Shown: positions 29,601 to 37,586, counted from the stretch's first letter. The stretch is 64,000 nucleotides of DNA from Bacillus atrophaeus (GCF_001584335.1 NZ_LSBB01000020.1:620001-684000), one strand, 5' to 3'. Program-made: numbers and translations. The notes: generated from the sequence alone by a model not told the origin.

Positions 29601-30961
29601 AGGAGACAGAGCTCAAACCGTTTGTCGGCTATCCTGGAGAAATCGGCTATGATGACGGAACGGCGGAAAACGCGAATGCCTTTTTAAATGCAGGTAATGG
29701 CTGGGCCGTTAAAATGACATTAGCCGATGGGAAAGAGAAAGGCATACTCACTGGCGGTTTATTCAAATTTTGGGATACCGAATGGCCTGATCCAGGAGGA
29801 ACAGAATTTAAAGTAGAGGTATTTGATGCGAGCGGAAAAGATGGAGCGCCCGGAAAGAAAATTGCCGGACCGTTTAACGCTGATGCGCTTCGCAACGGAG
29901 AGTGGACAAAAGTTGACCTAAGTTCGAAAGGGATTATGGTAGATAAGGAATTCTACCTTGTCTATATCCAAGCAAAACAGAATCCTTATGTGCCTGGACT
30001 GGCGAGTGATGAGAACGGTCCGTATTCAGACCGGAACTGGGAGTATTCGGACGGCAGCTGGACAAAATCGACTAAGGAAGGTGGAAACTTTATGATCCGC
30101 GCCTTGGTTGATTACGAGCTTCAAGTGCCTGAAATCACATCTCCGGCTGATAAATCATTTACAAATAAAGAGAACGTAACTGTAAAGGGGAAGGCTTCAC
30201 CCGGCACAACCGTTCATCTCTATAATGGAGACCAAGAAGCAGGAGAAACGAAAGCTGACACGGATGGTACATTCCAAGCAGACATTACTCTCCGAGAGGG
30301 AGCAAATACTTTAACCGCGACGGGATCAACGGACAGCGGAACGACAGAACCATCCAGTGCGGTAACAGTCACCCTTGATCAGCAAAAGCCTGAAGTAACA
30401 ATTGATAATCCAAAGAACGGCGACAAAATCAATAAAGAAGCTTTGACTGTAAAAGGAAAGGCTGAAGATGACAATCTGGAATGGGTAAAAGTTAACGGCA
30501 AAAAAGCAACGATCTCAGACGGAACGTATTCAGCCCGCATTCTATTAGAAAATGGCAGCAACGAAGTGAAAGTCACCGCTTCTGATGCAGCAGGCAATAA
30601 AACAACCAAAAAAGTTGTTGTTGACGTGAACTATGATCAGCCGGTCATTACTGGCTTAGTGCCTGGGCAGGATAAAACGTTAAAAGCCGGTGAATCGGTG
30701 AAAATCGCATTTTCGAGTGCAAAGGATTTAGATGCGACATTTGTTATTAGAATGCCGCTGACGAATGCAAGAGCAAGTGTCCAAAACGCAACAGAACTGC
30801 CATTAAGAGAAATTTCTCCGGGGCAATATGAAGGATACTGGACAGCGACTTCTTCTATTAAAGCAAATGGCGCCAAAGTTGAAGTGATTGTAAGAGACGA
30901 TTATGGCAATGAAACGAGGCAAGTTGCCAAAGGTAAACTTTATATTAATGAAGAAAAATAA
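26651..30961 (+). CDS. bpr: bacillopeptidase F, secreted subtilisin-like protease
   Basis: 1436 aa from the TTG at 26651. A signal peptide (basic RKKTKNR, hydrophobic stretch, about 1-32) is followed by an I9-type propeptide (about 55-180) and a subtilase domain with Asp228 (SIDTGVEWDHP), His275 (HGTHVTG) and Ser453 (GTSMAGPH); the oxyanion Asn is near 345. Downstream come a MAM/immune-inhibitor-A-like domain (about 635-790), a Lys-rich linker, two carboxypeptidase-regulatory-like repeats (about 850-985) and Ig-like repeats (about 1170-1380). B. subtilis Bpr is processed at the C-terminus; whether this one is cannot be seen. It sits alone between two terminators. Confidence 0.94.
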   Translation: MRKKTKNRLVSTVLSTVVVSSLLFPGAAGAQGSKEAATVKQKVNSAESIQNKISKSLKSSFKKDDKVTFLIKLRDKADTKKAAKAAEKNAKLKAMSNAKTEYQKRSAVVSSLRMTADESQADVKKYLEEQKSKGNAGDIHSYYVVNGIAVHASKDVMEKVAQFPEVEKVLPNEKRQLYKSSSAPFNLKKTQKAVKATDGVEWNIDQIDAPKAWDLGYDGTGTVVGSIDTGVEWDHPALKEKYRGYNPENPDQPDHEMNWFDAVSEEAAPFDDLQHGTHVTGTMVGSEPDGSNQIGVAPGAKWIAAKAFSEDGGTDADILEAGEWMLAPKDADGNPHPEMAPDVVNNSWGGGPGLDEWYRDMVNAWIAADIFPEFSAGNTDLFNPGGPESIANPANYPEAFATGATDINKKLAEFSLQGPSPYDEVKPEISAPGVNIRSSVPGQTYEGGWNGTSMAGPHVSAVVALLRQADASISVDEIEEVLTSTAETLTDSAFPDSPNNGYGHGLVNAFDAISAVTDGLGKAEGQVSVEGDDQEPPAFQHEAADEAYEGANLPLSVTAEDNVSVTSVKLSYKFDEGEWTTLTAKRTSGDHKKGTYQADIPKINGTSLNYKWTIQDFGGNIVESDTYEVAVKQSITAGYKQDFESKPGGWSSYGTNNNWEWGVPASGPDAAASGEKVYGTNLAGKYANSANMNLTMPPIQVPDSGKLFLQFKSWHNIEEDFDYGYVFVLPEGETEWVQAGIYNGQTSGWTDEQIDLSAYSGQNIKVMFNLQSDESIAKDGWYIDDVQLADASSGKTAKKNKLGVQKPTEKQKKKAVDPKKAEPAAKTAVKQSGKKRDKSPNLLPLRAQVSVLETGKSTYSNETTGQYTLSHKAGDYTLKAEAYGYQSKTQNIIIKADQTAQANFTLEKLKTGTLKGTVVNHVTGEPVKGASVYVMEDAAIEPAVTNEQGEYSLEAYEGSYTIKIAAKGYYSNEFSLDLKGNVTKETELKPFVGYPGEIGYDDGTAENANAFLNAGNGWAVKMTLADGKEKGILTGGLFKFWDTEWPDPGGTEFKVEVFDASGKDGAPGKKIAGPFNADALRNGEWTKVDLSSKGIMVDKEFYLVYIQAKQNPYVPGLASDENGPYSDRNWEYSDGSWTKSTKEGGNFMIRALVDYELQVPEITSPADKSFTNKENVTVKGKASPGTTVHLYNGDQEAGETKADTDGTFQADITLREGANTLTATGSTDSGTTEPSSAVTVTLDQQKPEVTIDNPKNGDKINKEALTVKGKAEDDNLEWVKVNGKKATISDGTYSARILLENGSNEVKVTASDAAGNKTTKKVVVDVNYDQPVITGLVPGQDKTLKAGESVKIAFSSAKDLDATFVIRMPLTNARASVQNATELPLREISPGQYEGYWTATSSIKANGAKVEVIVRDDYGNETRQVAKGKLYINEEK

Positions 30962-30966
30962 TCATG

Positions 30967-30996
30967 AAACGCTGCCGTCATAGGCAGCGTTTTTTA
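30967..30996 (+). terminator. terminator after bpr
   Basis: AAACGCTGCC pairs perfectly with GGCAGCGTTT around GTCATA, then a T run. Confidence 0.93.
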
Positions 30997-31038
30997 TTTG
31001 GATAGCCATCCTCCACAATTAAACATTCTAATTCCGCA

Positions 31039-31051
31039 TTCTCGACAAATT
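31039..31051 (-). promoter_or_regulatory. Spo0A box upstream of spoIIG
   Basis: On the minus strand this reads AATTTGTCGAGAA, close to the 0A box TTTGTCGAA. It lies about 45 bases before the -35, matching the distal Spo0A site of the B. subtilis spoIIG promoter. A second, weaker box overlaps the -35 (TTGACA read in reverse). Confidence 0.7.
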
Positions 31052-31094
31052 AAGCAGATATCCCTTAAAAATTGTATTTCTCTCTCAACATTAA

Positions 31095-31128
31095 TTGACA
31101 GACTTTCCCACAGAGCTTGCTTTATACT
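31095..31128 (+). promoter_or_regulatory. Spo0A-activated sigma-A promoter of spoIIGA-sigE
   Basis: TTGACA (31095-31100) and TATACT (31123-31128) are 22 bases apart. The over-long spacer is the hallmark of the spoIIG promoter, which sigma-A can use only when Spo0A~P is bound. Confidence 0.9.
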
Positions 31129-31185
31129 TATGAAACAAGAGAAGAAAACAGCGTTGTGAAAGATAAGAGAAGAAAGGGGTCAGAT

Positions 31186-32115
31186 GTGAAAATCTATTTA
31201 GATGTCATTTGGCTGTTGAACTTTTGTTTTGATTCTCTTTTGCTTTTGCTGACGGCGTTTATTTTAAAACGCCACGTAAAAAAAAGAAGAGTGATATTCG
31301 GGGCCTTTATCGGTTCCAGTATCGTGCTTTTCATGTTTACTCCGATCTCGCCGTTTGTAGAGCATCCTGCAGGTAAATTGGCTTTTTCGGTTGTGATTGT
31401 GCTTGTTACTTTTGGATTTAAACGATTTCGATTTTTCTTTCAGAATTTGTTTTCCTTTTATTTCGCAACATTTCTAATGGGAGGAGGAATTATCGGCGCC
31501 CACTCTTTATTACAGACAAGGTCGGTTATGCAGCACGGTGTTATGATTACAAATCAAACCGGTTTTGGCGATCCTGTCAGCTGGATGTTTATAGTGGCTG
31601 GATTTCCCGCGATATGGTTTTTTTCTAAGAAAAGAATCGAGGATATTGAGACAAAGACGATTCAATATGAAGAGCGTGTCAGACTTCAAGCAGATATAGG
31701 AGGACAGACGCTTCACGCTAAAGGGCTTGTTGATTCAGGAAACCAGCTGTACGATCCGCTGACGAAAACACCTGTCATGATTATTCATATTGATAAGTTG
31801 GAACCTATACTTGGAGAGAAAGAGACACATTTGATCCGAAGCTTCAGCCCGCTTGAAGTCATTGATCAGTTTGATGATTCATTCCGCTATTTAGATAAAA
31901 TCAGGCTCATCCCTTATCGGGGCGTGGGGCAGGATAATCAATTTTTATTATGCCTGAAGCCTGATCATGTCACCATCTATACGAAAGATGAAATGATCGC
32001 TGCGGACAAATGCTTAATCGGCATCAGCACCGCCGCTCTGTCGGCTGACGGAGAATTCGACGCGATCATTCATCCGAAAATGCTGTCCGGCAAAGCTGTT
32101 AAGCATGTGTCGTGA
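31186..32115 (+). CDS. spoIIGA: SpoIIGA, pro-sigma-E processing aspartic protease
   Basis: 309 aa, the B. subtilis length. Five transmembrane helices fill the first ~150 residues; the cytosolic C-terminal half is a retropepsin-like domain with catalytic Asp183 in [11 protein letters not shown]. It cleaves the N-terminal pro-sequence of sigma-E in the mother cell after forespore SpoIIR signals across the septum. The GTG at 31186 has AAAGGGG 6 bases upstream and gives the Asp183 numbering; the longer frame from 31117 starts inside the promoter and is impossible. SigE, its substrate, is the next gene. Confidence 0.96.
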   Translation: MKIYLDVIWLLNFCFDSLLLLLTAFILKRHVKKRRVIFGAFIGSSIVLFMFTPISPFVEHPAGKLAFSVVIVLVTFGFKRFRFFFQNLFSFYFATFLMGGGIIGAHSLLQTRSVMQHGVMITNQTGFGDPVSWMFIVAGFPAIWFFSKKRIEDIETKTIQYEERVRLQADIGGQTLHAKGLVDSGNQLYDPLTKTPVMIIHIDKLEPILGEKETHLIRSFSPLEVIDQFDDSFRYLDKIRLIPYRGVGQDNQFLLCLKPDHVTIYTKDEMIAADKCLIGISTAALSADGEFDAIIHPKMLSGKAVKHVS

Positions 32116-32177
32116 TGTTCTTAAATGTCCGTTATTTATCATACTCAAAAAGCGAGGCATTTAGAAGGGAGAGGAAG

Positions 32178-32897
32178 ATGAAAAAACTAAAATTAAGGTT
32201 GACGTATCTTTGGTATAAGTTACTGATGAAACTTGGTTTAAAAAGCGATGAAGTGTACTATATCGGTGGAAGTGAAGCACTGCCGCCGCCTTTGTCTAAG
32301 GATGAAGAACAAGTTCTTCTGCTGAAGCTGCCGAGCGGTGATCAGGCAGCTCGCGCAATTTTAATTGAACGCAATTTGCGTCTGGTGGTTTATATTGCCC
32401 GGAAATTTGAAAATACCGGAATAAATATTGAAGATTTGATAAGCATCGGGACCATTGGTTTAATCAAAGCCGTTAACACCTTTAATCCAGAAAAAAAGAT
32501 CAAGCTGGCTACATATGCCTCAAGATGTATAGAAAATGAAATTTTAATGTATTTAAGAAGAAATAACAAAATCCGTTCAGAAGTGTCTTTTGATGAACCG
32601 CTTAACATTGATTGGGACGGCAATGAGCTTTTGCTTTCAGACGTACTCGGAACGGATGATGATATCATCACAAAGGATATTGAAGCGAATGTTGATAAGA
32701 AGCTTCTGAAAAAAGCGCTTGAACAGTTAAACGACAGAGAAAAACAAATTATGGAACTCCGTTTTGGCCTTGTCGGAGAGGAAGAAAAAACGCAAAAGGA
32801 TGTAGCGGATATGATGGGAATATCGCAATCCTACATTTCGCGCTTAGAAAAAAGAATCATCAAAAGGCTGAGGAAAGAGTTTAACAAAATGGTGTAA
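32178..32897 (+). CDS. sigE: RNA polymerase sigma-E factor, pro-form
   Basis: 239 aa. The first ~27 residues form the amphipathic, basic pro-sequence that is removed by SpoIIGA. Sigma region 2 carries [17 protein letters not shown] (about 83-99) and a -10-binding helix ([17 protein letters not shown]); the region 4 helix-turn-helix is [21 protein letters not shown] (about 207-228). Sigma-E drives the first mother-cell programme. The ATG at 32178 has GGGAGAGGAAG upstream; longer in-frame starts overlap spoIIGA and lack this site. Cotranscribed with spoIIGA from the Spo0A-dependent promoter. Confidence 0.97.
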   Translation: MKKLKLRLTYLWYKLLMKLGLKSDEVYYIGGSEALPPPLSKDEEQVLLLKLPSGDQAARAILIERNLRLVVYIARKFENTGINIEDLISIGTIGLIKAVNTFNPEKKIKLATYASRCIENEILMYLRRNNKIRSEVSFDEPLNIDWDGNELLLSDVLGTDDDIITKDIEANVDKKLLKKALEQLNDREKQIMELRFGLVGEEEKTQKDVADMMGISQSYISRLEKRIIKRLRKEFNKMV

Positions 32898-32913
32898 AAA
32901 AATTTTAAAACGC

Positions 32914-32937
32914 AACCCTTGATTTTACAGGGTTTTC
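32914..32937 (+). terminator. weak terminator between sigE and sigG
   Basis: AACCCT pairs with AGGGTT across a 9-base loop and is followed by TTCC. The 6-bp stem and short T tract suggest leaky termination; readthrough from spoIIG into sigG is known in B. subtilis. Confidence 0.6.
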
Positions 32938-32946
32938 CTAATCAAC

Positions 32947-32976
32947 TGTATTTTTCTGCCTGATCATCGTGCATAT
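32947..32976 (+). promoter_or_regulatory. forespore (sigma-F/sigma-G type) promoter candidate of sigG
   Basis: TGTATT (32947-32952) resembles the sigma-F/G -35, and CGTGCATATT (32967-32976), after about 14 bases, lies where the -10 is expected. The -10 match is poor. In B. subtilis sigG is switched on in the forespore by sigma-F and then by itself. Confidence 0.5.
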
Positions 32977-33014
32977 TTTTCCCACCCAAGGAGATACTTA
33001 ACTTTGTACAGCAG

Positions 33015-33028
33015 CTCCTGTAGGGAGG
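33015..33028 (+). promoter_or_regulatory. sigG ribosome binding site, partly self-complementary
   Basis: AGGGAGG at 33022-33028 is the ribosome binding site for the GTG start at 33036. CTCC at 33015-33018 can pair with GGAG at 33024-33027 across a TGTAG loop, so the site may be partly masked. Poor translation of sigG through leader structure and a GTG start has been described in B. subtilis. Confidence 0.45.
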
Positions 33029-33035
33029 GAAAAAA

Positions 33036-33818
33036 GTGTCGAGAAATAAAGTCGAAATCTGCGGGGTGGATACCTCCAAATTACCCGTACTCAAGAATGA
33101 AGAAATGAGAAAGCTGTTCAGGCAATTACAGGATGAAGGCGACGATTCAGCGAGAGAAAAGCTTGTTAACGGCAACCTGCGCCTTGTCTTAAGCGTCATT
33201 CAAAGATTTAACAACAGAGGAGAATATGTTGATGACTTATTTCAGGTCGGCTGCATCGGACTAATGAAATCCATTGATAATTTTGATCTAAGCCATAATG
33301 TTAAGTTTTCAACATATGCTGTACCGATGATTATCGGAGAAATCCGCAGGTATTTACGCGATAACAACCCGATACGCGTCTCTCGGTCGCTGCGGGATAT
33401 CGCATACAAGGCGCTTCAGGTAAGAGAACGGTTGATCAGTGAGACAAGCAAGGAGCCGACAGCAGAGGATATCGCCAAAGTCCTTGAAGTACCGCATGAA
33501 GAAATTGTGTTTGCGCTGGATGCCATCCAAGATCCGGTTTCTCTCTTTGAACCGATTTATAATGACGGCGGGGATCCGATTTATGTCATGGACCAAATCA
33601 GTGACGAGCGCAATAAAGATACACAATGGATTGAAGAACTCGCTTTAAAAGAAGGCATGAGAAGACTGAACGACAGGGAAAAAATGATTTTAAGAAAACG
33701 CTTCTTCCAAGGGAAAACACAAATGGAAGTGGCAGAAGAAATCGGCATTTCCCAAGCGCAGGTTTCGAGGCTTGAAAAGGCGGCAATCAAACAAATGAAT
33801 AAGAACATTCATCAATAA
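33036..33818 (+). CDS. sigG: RNA polymerase sigma-G factor
   Basis: 260 aa, with sequence almost unchanged from B. subtilis. It directs late forespore transcription after engulfment. The N-terminus contains a segment used for SpoIIAB binding; region 2 includes DLFQVGCIGLMKSIDNFD (about 67-84) and STYAVPMIIGEIRRYLRDN; the region 4 helix-turn-helix is MEVAEEIGISQAQVSRLEKAA near 231-251. The start is GTG. It sits after sigE with a leaky terminator between them and has its own forespore promoter candidate and a strong terminator behind. Confidence 0.97.
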   Translation: MSRNKVEICGVDTSKLPVLKNEEMRKLFRQLQDEGDDSAREKLVNGNLRLVLSVIQRFNNRGEYVDDLFQVGCIGLMKSIDNFDLSHNVKFSTYAVPMIIGEIRRYLRDNNPIRVSRSLRDIAYKALQVRERLISETSKEPTAEDIAKVLEVPHEEIVFALDAIQDPVSLFEPIYNDGGDPIYVMDQISDERNKDTQWIEELALKEGMRRLNDREKMILRKRFFQGKTQMEVAEEIGISQAQVSRLEKAAIKQMNKNIHQ

Positions 33819-33829
33819 TGGGCATGATG

Positions 33830-33868
33830 AAGCCTTTAAAGCAAACCCTTGCTTTAAAGGCTTTTTAT
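33830..33868 (+). terminator. terminator after sigG
   Basis: A 15-bp perfect stem (AAGCCTTTAAAGCAA with its complement) around ACCC, then TTTATA. Confidence 0.93.
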
Positions 33869-33888
33869 ATTGGGGGGGACGCAGGCAG

Positions 33889-33917
33889 TTTACGTTTCGG
33901 AAAAAGTAAGGTATCCT
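33889..33917 (+). promoter_or_regulatory. sigma-A promoter candidate for ylmA
   Basis: TTTACG (33889-33894), a 17-base spacer and TATCCT (33912-33917). Weak match but correct spacing, about 60 bases before ylmA. Confidence 0.4.
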
Positions 33918-33975
33918 AGTTCGTACAAAGTTTTATGAAAATTGAAACAGTTCAGTGGTGAAAAGGAGGGCCATA

Positions 33976-34770
33976 ATGATTTTACAGCTTGACCGCGTAT
34001 CGTTAAAACGAAGCGGGAAATGGATTCTAAAAGATATAGATTGGAAAGTGCAGCAAAACGAAAATTGGGTGCTTTACGGCTTAAACGGCGCGGGAAAAAC
34101 GGCGCTCTTAAATATGCTTTGCTCTTATTATTTTCCGACTTCTGGAGACATGCAGGTGCTCGGGCATGAGTTTGGGAAAACTGAGCTTGGTGATAAGCTC
34201 AGACGAAAAATCGGACTGGTGTCTGCCGGCCTTCAGCAAAAATTGTACCCGGCAGATTCAGCATTTGAAATTGCGCTTAGCGGAGCGTACGCTTCAATTG
34301 GCTTATATGAAACACCGAGTAAAGAAATCAGAGAAAAAGCTATCAATCTTTTAAAAGATTTGGGAGCCATCAGCTATGCGGACCGCCGTTATGAAACGCT
34401 CTCTCAAGGAGAAAAACAAAGGGCGCTGATCGCGAGAGCGCTCATGGCGGACCCTGAACTGTTAATATTGGACGAACCGGTGACAGGCCTTGATTTTATG
34501 GCGCGGGAAAACCTGTTAGACACGATTACATACATCGCAGGAAAAGAAAATGCTCCGTCGATTCTGTATGTGACTCATCATGCGGAAGAAATTTTGCCTG
34601 TATTCGATAAAGCCCTTCTATTAAAAGAAGGAGAGGTATTTGCAGCAGGCGATATAAAGGAAATGCTTTCTGACGATTTACTTTCATCATTTTTCGATAT
34701 GCCGATCGACGTATTATGGAATAATGGCCGTCCGTTTTTAACAAGAGCCCAACAAACCACAAATGCCTGA
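33976..34770 (+). CDS. ylmA: YlmA, ABC transporter ATP-binding protein without adjacent permease
   Basis: 264 aa, the B. subtilis length. Walker A is GLNGAGKTALLN (about 35-46), the signature is LSQGEKQRALIARAL (about 137-151) and Walker B LLILDEPVTG (about 159-168), so it is a functional-looking ATPase. No membrane partner is encoded nearby. It resembles soluble ABC ATPases of the ModF/PhrA type more than a full exporter, but its substrate is unknown. AAAAGGAGGG precedes the ATG at 33976. The next gene, ylmB, has its own riboswitch, so it is not simply in the same operon. Confidence 0.9.
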   Translation: MILQLDRVSLKRSGKWILKDIDWKVQQNENWVLYGLNGAGKTALLNMLCSYYFPTSGDMQVLGHEFGKTELGDKLRRKIGLVSAGLQQKLYPADSAFEIALSGAYASIGLYETPSKEIREKAINLLKDLGAISYADRRYETLSQGEKQRALIARALMADPELLILDEPVTGLDFMARENLLDTITYIAGKENAPSILYVTHHAEEILPVFDKALLLKEGEVFAAGDIKEMLSDDLLSSFFDMPIDVLWNNGRPFLTRAQQTTNA

Positions 34771-34788
34771 TAATTAAATATATTCATC

Positions 34789-34873
34789 CTAGGGGTGCTT
34801 ATCTTTGAGCTGAGAGAGACGTGTGTCTTAACCCTGATTGACCTGATCTGGATCATGCCAGCGGAGGGAAGCG
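34789..34873 (+). promoter_or_regulatory. TPP riboswitch (THI element) of ylmB
   Basis: The element starts with AGGGGTGC, then GCTGAGA, and ends with CCTGATCTGGATCATGCC and AGCGGAGGGAAGCG, the conserved core of the thiamine pyrophosphate aptamer. Bound TPP should favour the terminator at 34925-34953 and switch off ylmB, a thiamine salvage gene. Confidence 0.93.
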
Positions 34874-34883
34874 GTGAAAAAAA

Positions 34884-34953
34884 GCGGAGTACGCAGCACG
34901 TCTGCGCTCCGCTGCTTTCATGAGCCGTTTCATATACAATGAAGCGGTTTTTT
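34884..34953 (+). terminator. TPP riboswitch expression platform
   Basis: Two hairpins follow the aptamer. The first pairs AGCGGAG with CTCCGCT and CGCAG with CTGCG (34884-34914). The second pairs CCGTTTCAT with ATGAAGCGG around ATACA (34925-34947) and is followed by six T, so it is the intrinsic terminator. It ends about 27 bases before the ylmB start. Confidence 0.8.
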
Positions 34954-34979
34954 ATATGACAAAAAAGGAGCGAATGACA

Positions 34980-36257
34980 TTGAATAAACAAATAGATGTT
35001 TTATTGCAAAAGGCCGAGGAACAAAAGAATGAACTGATTGAGCTTGCGAAAACATTAATTGCTTTTCAAACACCGGCGCCGCCGGCCAGAAACACAGACA
35101 AAATTCAATCATGGATTGCCGGGTTCTTGAATGAAATGGGCTTTTCTATTGACAAGTGGGAGGTTTATCCGGGAGACCCCAATGTAGTGGGTGTTTTAAA
35201 AGGAACAGATTCAGGCAGCCATCAAAGCTTAATTATTAACGGGCATGTGGATGTGGCTGAGGTGGATGAAGAAGGCTGGGAGCATGACCCGTTTCATCCT
35301 GTTGAAAAAAACGGCTGTTTGGTTGGCAGAGGTGCAGCTGATATGAAGGGCGGGATGGCGAGTGTGCTTTTCGCTTTAAAATTGATTCGTAATGCGGGGA
35401 TTGATCTGCCGGGAGATGTGATTTTACAATCTGTCATCGGGGAAGAAGTAGGAGAGGCCGGCACTCTGGAGTGCTGCAAACGAGGTTACCGCGCCGACTT
35501 TGCCGTTGTTGCTGATACAAGCAATCTGCATATTCAAGGACAAGGCGGCGTCATCACGGGCTGGATCGAATTGAAAAGCCGCCAGACCTTCCATGACGGC
35601 ACAAGGCGGAACATGATTCATGCGGGCGGAGGAACCTTTGGGGCAAGCGCGATCGAAAAAATGGCTAAAATCATACACGGGCTTGGCGAGCTGGAGCGCC
35701 ACTGGGCGATTATGAAAAGCTATCCCGGCTTTAAGGCCGGCACGAACACGATCAATCCGGCTGTAATAGAAGGCGGAAGACACGCGGCTTTTATCGCGGA
35801 TGAATGCCGTTTATGGATCACCGTGCATTTTTATCCGAATGAAACGCATGAGGAAGTAGCGGCGGAGATAGAGGATCATATTAATCGATTGAGTGATAGT
35901 GATGTGTGGCTGAGAGAAAATCGACCTGTCTTTACGTGGGGAGGCTCTTCCATGATAGAAGACAGAGGAGAAATTTTTCCCGCTCTTGAAGTTGACCCGC
36001 ACCATCCTGCTGTTTCAGAGCTTACAGCTTCACACCGTCATATTAAACAAACAAATCCGGTTATAGATGTTTCCCAGTCAGTAACAGACGGCGGCTGGCT
36101 TTACAACGCAGGAATTCCGAGTGTCATTTACGGTCCCGGAGATTTGCACAATGCCCATGCCGTAAATGAAGAAGTAGCAATTGAGCAGCTCGTTGATTAT
36201 ACGAAGATTATACTAAGCTTTATTATCAAATGGTGCAGCACCCGCAAAGAACAATGA
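34980..36257 (+). CDS. ylmB: YlmB, formylaminopyrimidine deformylase (M20 family, thiamine salvage)
   Basis: 425 aa from the TTG at 34980. Belongs to the M20 metallopeptidase-like family: metal ligands are visible in NGHVDV (about 82), GRGAADMKGG (about 115) and GEEVGEAGT (about 149), with a dimerization domain between. In B. subtilis YlmB deformylates N-formyl-4-amino-5-aminomethyl-2-methylpyrimidine, a thiamine breakdown product. The TPP riboswitch supports this role. The TTG has AAAAGGAG 9 bases upstream; the ATGs at 34956 and 34974 are inside the terminator tail or only 3 bases from that site. Not certain between them. Confidence 0.9.
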   Translation: MNKQIDVLLQKAEEQKNELIELAKTLIAFQTPAPPARNTDKIQSWIAGFLNEMGFSIDKWEVYPGDPNVVGVLKGTDSGSHQSLIINGHVDVAEVDEEGWEHDPFHPVEKNGCLVGRGAADMKGGMASVLFALKLIRNAGIDLPGDVILQSVIGEEVGEAGTLECCKRGYRADFAVVADTSNLHIQGQGGVITGWIELKSRQTFHDGTRRNMIHAGGGTFGASAIEKMAKIIHGLGELERHWAIMKSYPGFKAGTNTINPAVIEGGRHAAFIADECRLWITVHFYPNETHEEVAAEIEDHINRLSDSDVWLRENRPVFTWGGSSMIEDRGEIFPALEVDPHHPAVSELTASHRHIKQTNPVIDVSQSVTDGGWLYNAGIPSVIYGPGDLHNAHAVNEEVAIEQLVDYTKIILSFIIKWCSTRKEQ

Positions 36258-36333
36258 AATTTACACATGCTTGACAAGGTTCAGCCATCCCGTTCATATA
36301 ATAAGAAAAAGAACGGACAAAGGACGTGATGGA

Positions 36334-36579
36334 ATGATCAGCATTTCTGAATTTCAGGTAAAGGATGTTGTGAATGTATCTAACGGCAAAAAATTAGGAA
36401 GCATCGGTGACATCGACATAAACGTCACCACTGGAAAAATTCAAGCCATCATTCTCGGCGGAAATGGAAAAGTGCTTGGTTTTTTCGGAAAAGAAGAGGA
36501 AATGATCATTCCTTGGCGAAATATAGTTAAAATCGGGGAAGATGTCATCCTGGTTCGTTTGAGTGAACCGAAAGACTGA
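36334..36579 (+). CDS. ylmC: YlmC, PRC-barrel protein (YlmC/YmxH family)
   Basis: 81 aa, nearly all a single PRC-barrel domain (VVNVSNGKKLGSIGDIDIN, then IIPWRNIVKIGEDVILVRL). The YlmC/YmxH family is linked to sporulation by expression pattern; the molecular role is unknown. The ATG at 36334 with AAGGACGTGAT upstream gives the B. subtilis length; a longer frame from 36271 is rejected. TTGACA at 36269 and CATATAAT near 36295 hint at a promoter, but the spacing suits neither sigma-A nor sigma-E well. Confidence 0.88.
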   Translation: MISISEFQVKDVVNVSNGKKLGSIGDIDINVTTGKIQAIILGGNGKVLGFFGKEEEMIIPWRNIVKIGEDVILVRLSEPKD

Positions 36580-36604
36580 ACGCTTTTGCAGCGCTTTTTC
36601 TGTT

Positions 36605-36639
36605 AAATGCCGGAAAACCCGCTTCCTTCCGGCACATTT
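36605..36639 (+). terminator. inverted repeat after ylmC, probable terminator
   Basis: TGCCGGAA pairs with TTCCGGCA over an 11-base loop, with A before and CATTTATT after. A smaller CGCT/AGCG hairpin followed by CTTTTTCT lies just upstream at 36581-36600. Together they probably end ylmC transcription. Confidence 0.55.
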
Positions 36640-36743
36640 ATTCATTAAATTTGAAAAACGCCGCTAAACGAATGCATAAAGATGTGGTAAAATAAGTGGG
36701 AAATTACACATTTCAATAATGTTTGTCGAAAGGTTGGATCATC

Positions 36744-37580
36744 ATGAATACATACCACCCATTCAGTCTCACCACCCCCTCGACACTCATGATACAAGAC
36801 TGGAATCAAACGAATCAAAAAAACGCAAAGATCATTGCCGGATTTACTACGAAAAACGGCGGTGTCAGCAAGCCGCCTTTTGAATCGTTAAATACAGGAT
36901 TGCATGTTCATGACAAAGATGCAGATGTTGTTGAAAACCGAAAAAAAATCGCCGGGTTGTTTGATACTGATTTACAATCATGGGTATTTGCCGATCAGAC
37001 ACATGAACATCATGTCCGAAAAGTGACGCATGAAGACGGCGGAAAAGGGGCTCGCAAGTACTCATCCGCTTTTAAAGCAACGGACGGGCTCTATACATGC
37101 GAAAAGAATGTATTTATGGCCTTATGCTTTGCCGATTGTGTGCCCCTGTTTTTTTATGACCCGGTCAGATCGCTTGTCGGGATCGCCCATGCCGGGTGGA
37201 AAGGGACTGTGAAACAGATCGGCCGGGAAATGGTCAAACGCTGGACAGATGAGGAAGGCTCCCGGTTATCGGATATACAGGCTGTCATCGGCCCGTCTAT
37301 CAGCGCCGGCTGCTATACGGTTGATGACCGTGTCATCACTGAAGTCAACGCGCTCCCTTTTTCCGTGGAACACGCCGTGAATGAGACGGGACCGGGGAAG
37401 TACCAGCTCGATTTGAAGGAATTAAACAGACTGATTCTTATAGAAAGCGGCATCAGTAATGAAAATATTTCAGTGAGCGGGTTATGCACCGAAAAAGAAC
37501 ACCCGCTGTTCTTTTCTCACCGCCGGGATCAGGGAAAAACGGGACGGATGATGTCCTTTATCGGAATGAAGGAGGCATAA
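36744..37580 (+). CDS. ylmD: YlmD, purine nucleoside phosphorylase/laccase-fold protein (YfiH family)
   Basis: 278 aa, the B. subtilis length. The YfiH/LACC1 fold has conserved metal or substrate residues in FADQTHEHHV (His at about 79 and following), FADCVPLFFYDP (Cys near 132) and HAGWKGT (His near 149). Members act on adenosine and related purine nucleosides; older annotations call them polyphenol oxidases. The link to division is only by neighbourhood. The ATG at 36744 follows AAAGGTTGGAT. ylmE begins 6 bases after the stop, so ylmD-ylmE-sepF-ylmG form an operon. Confidence 0.9.
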   Translation: MNTYHPFSLTTPSTLMIQDWNQTNQKNAKIIAGFTTKNGGVSKPPFESLNTGLHVHDKDADVVENRKKIAGLFDTDLQSWVFADQTHEHHVRKVTHEDGGKGARKYSSAFKATDGLYTCEKNVFMALCFADCVPLFFYDPVRSLVGIAHAGWKGTVKQIGREMVKRWTDEEGSRLSDIQAVIGPSISAGCYTVDDRVITEVNALPFSVEHAVNETGPGKYQLDLKELNRLILIESGISNENISVSGLCTEKEHPLFFSHRRDQGKTGRMMSFIGMKEA

Positions 37581-37586
37581 AAGATC

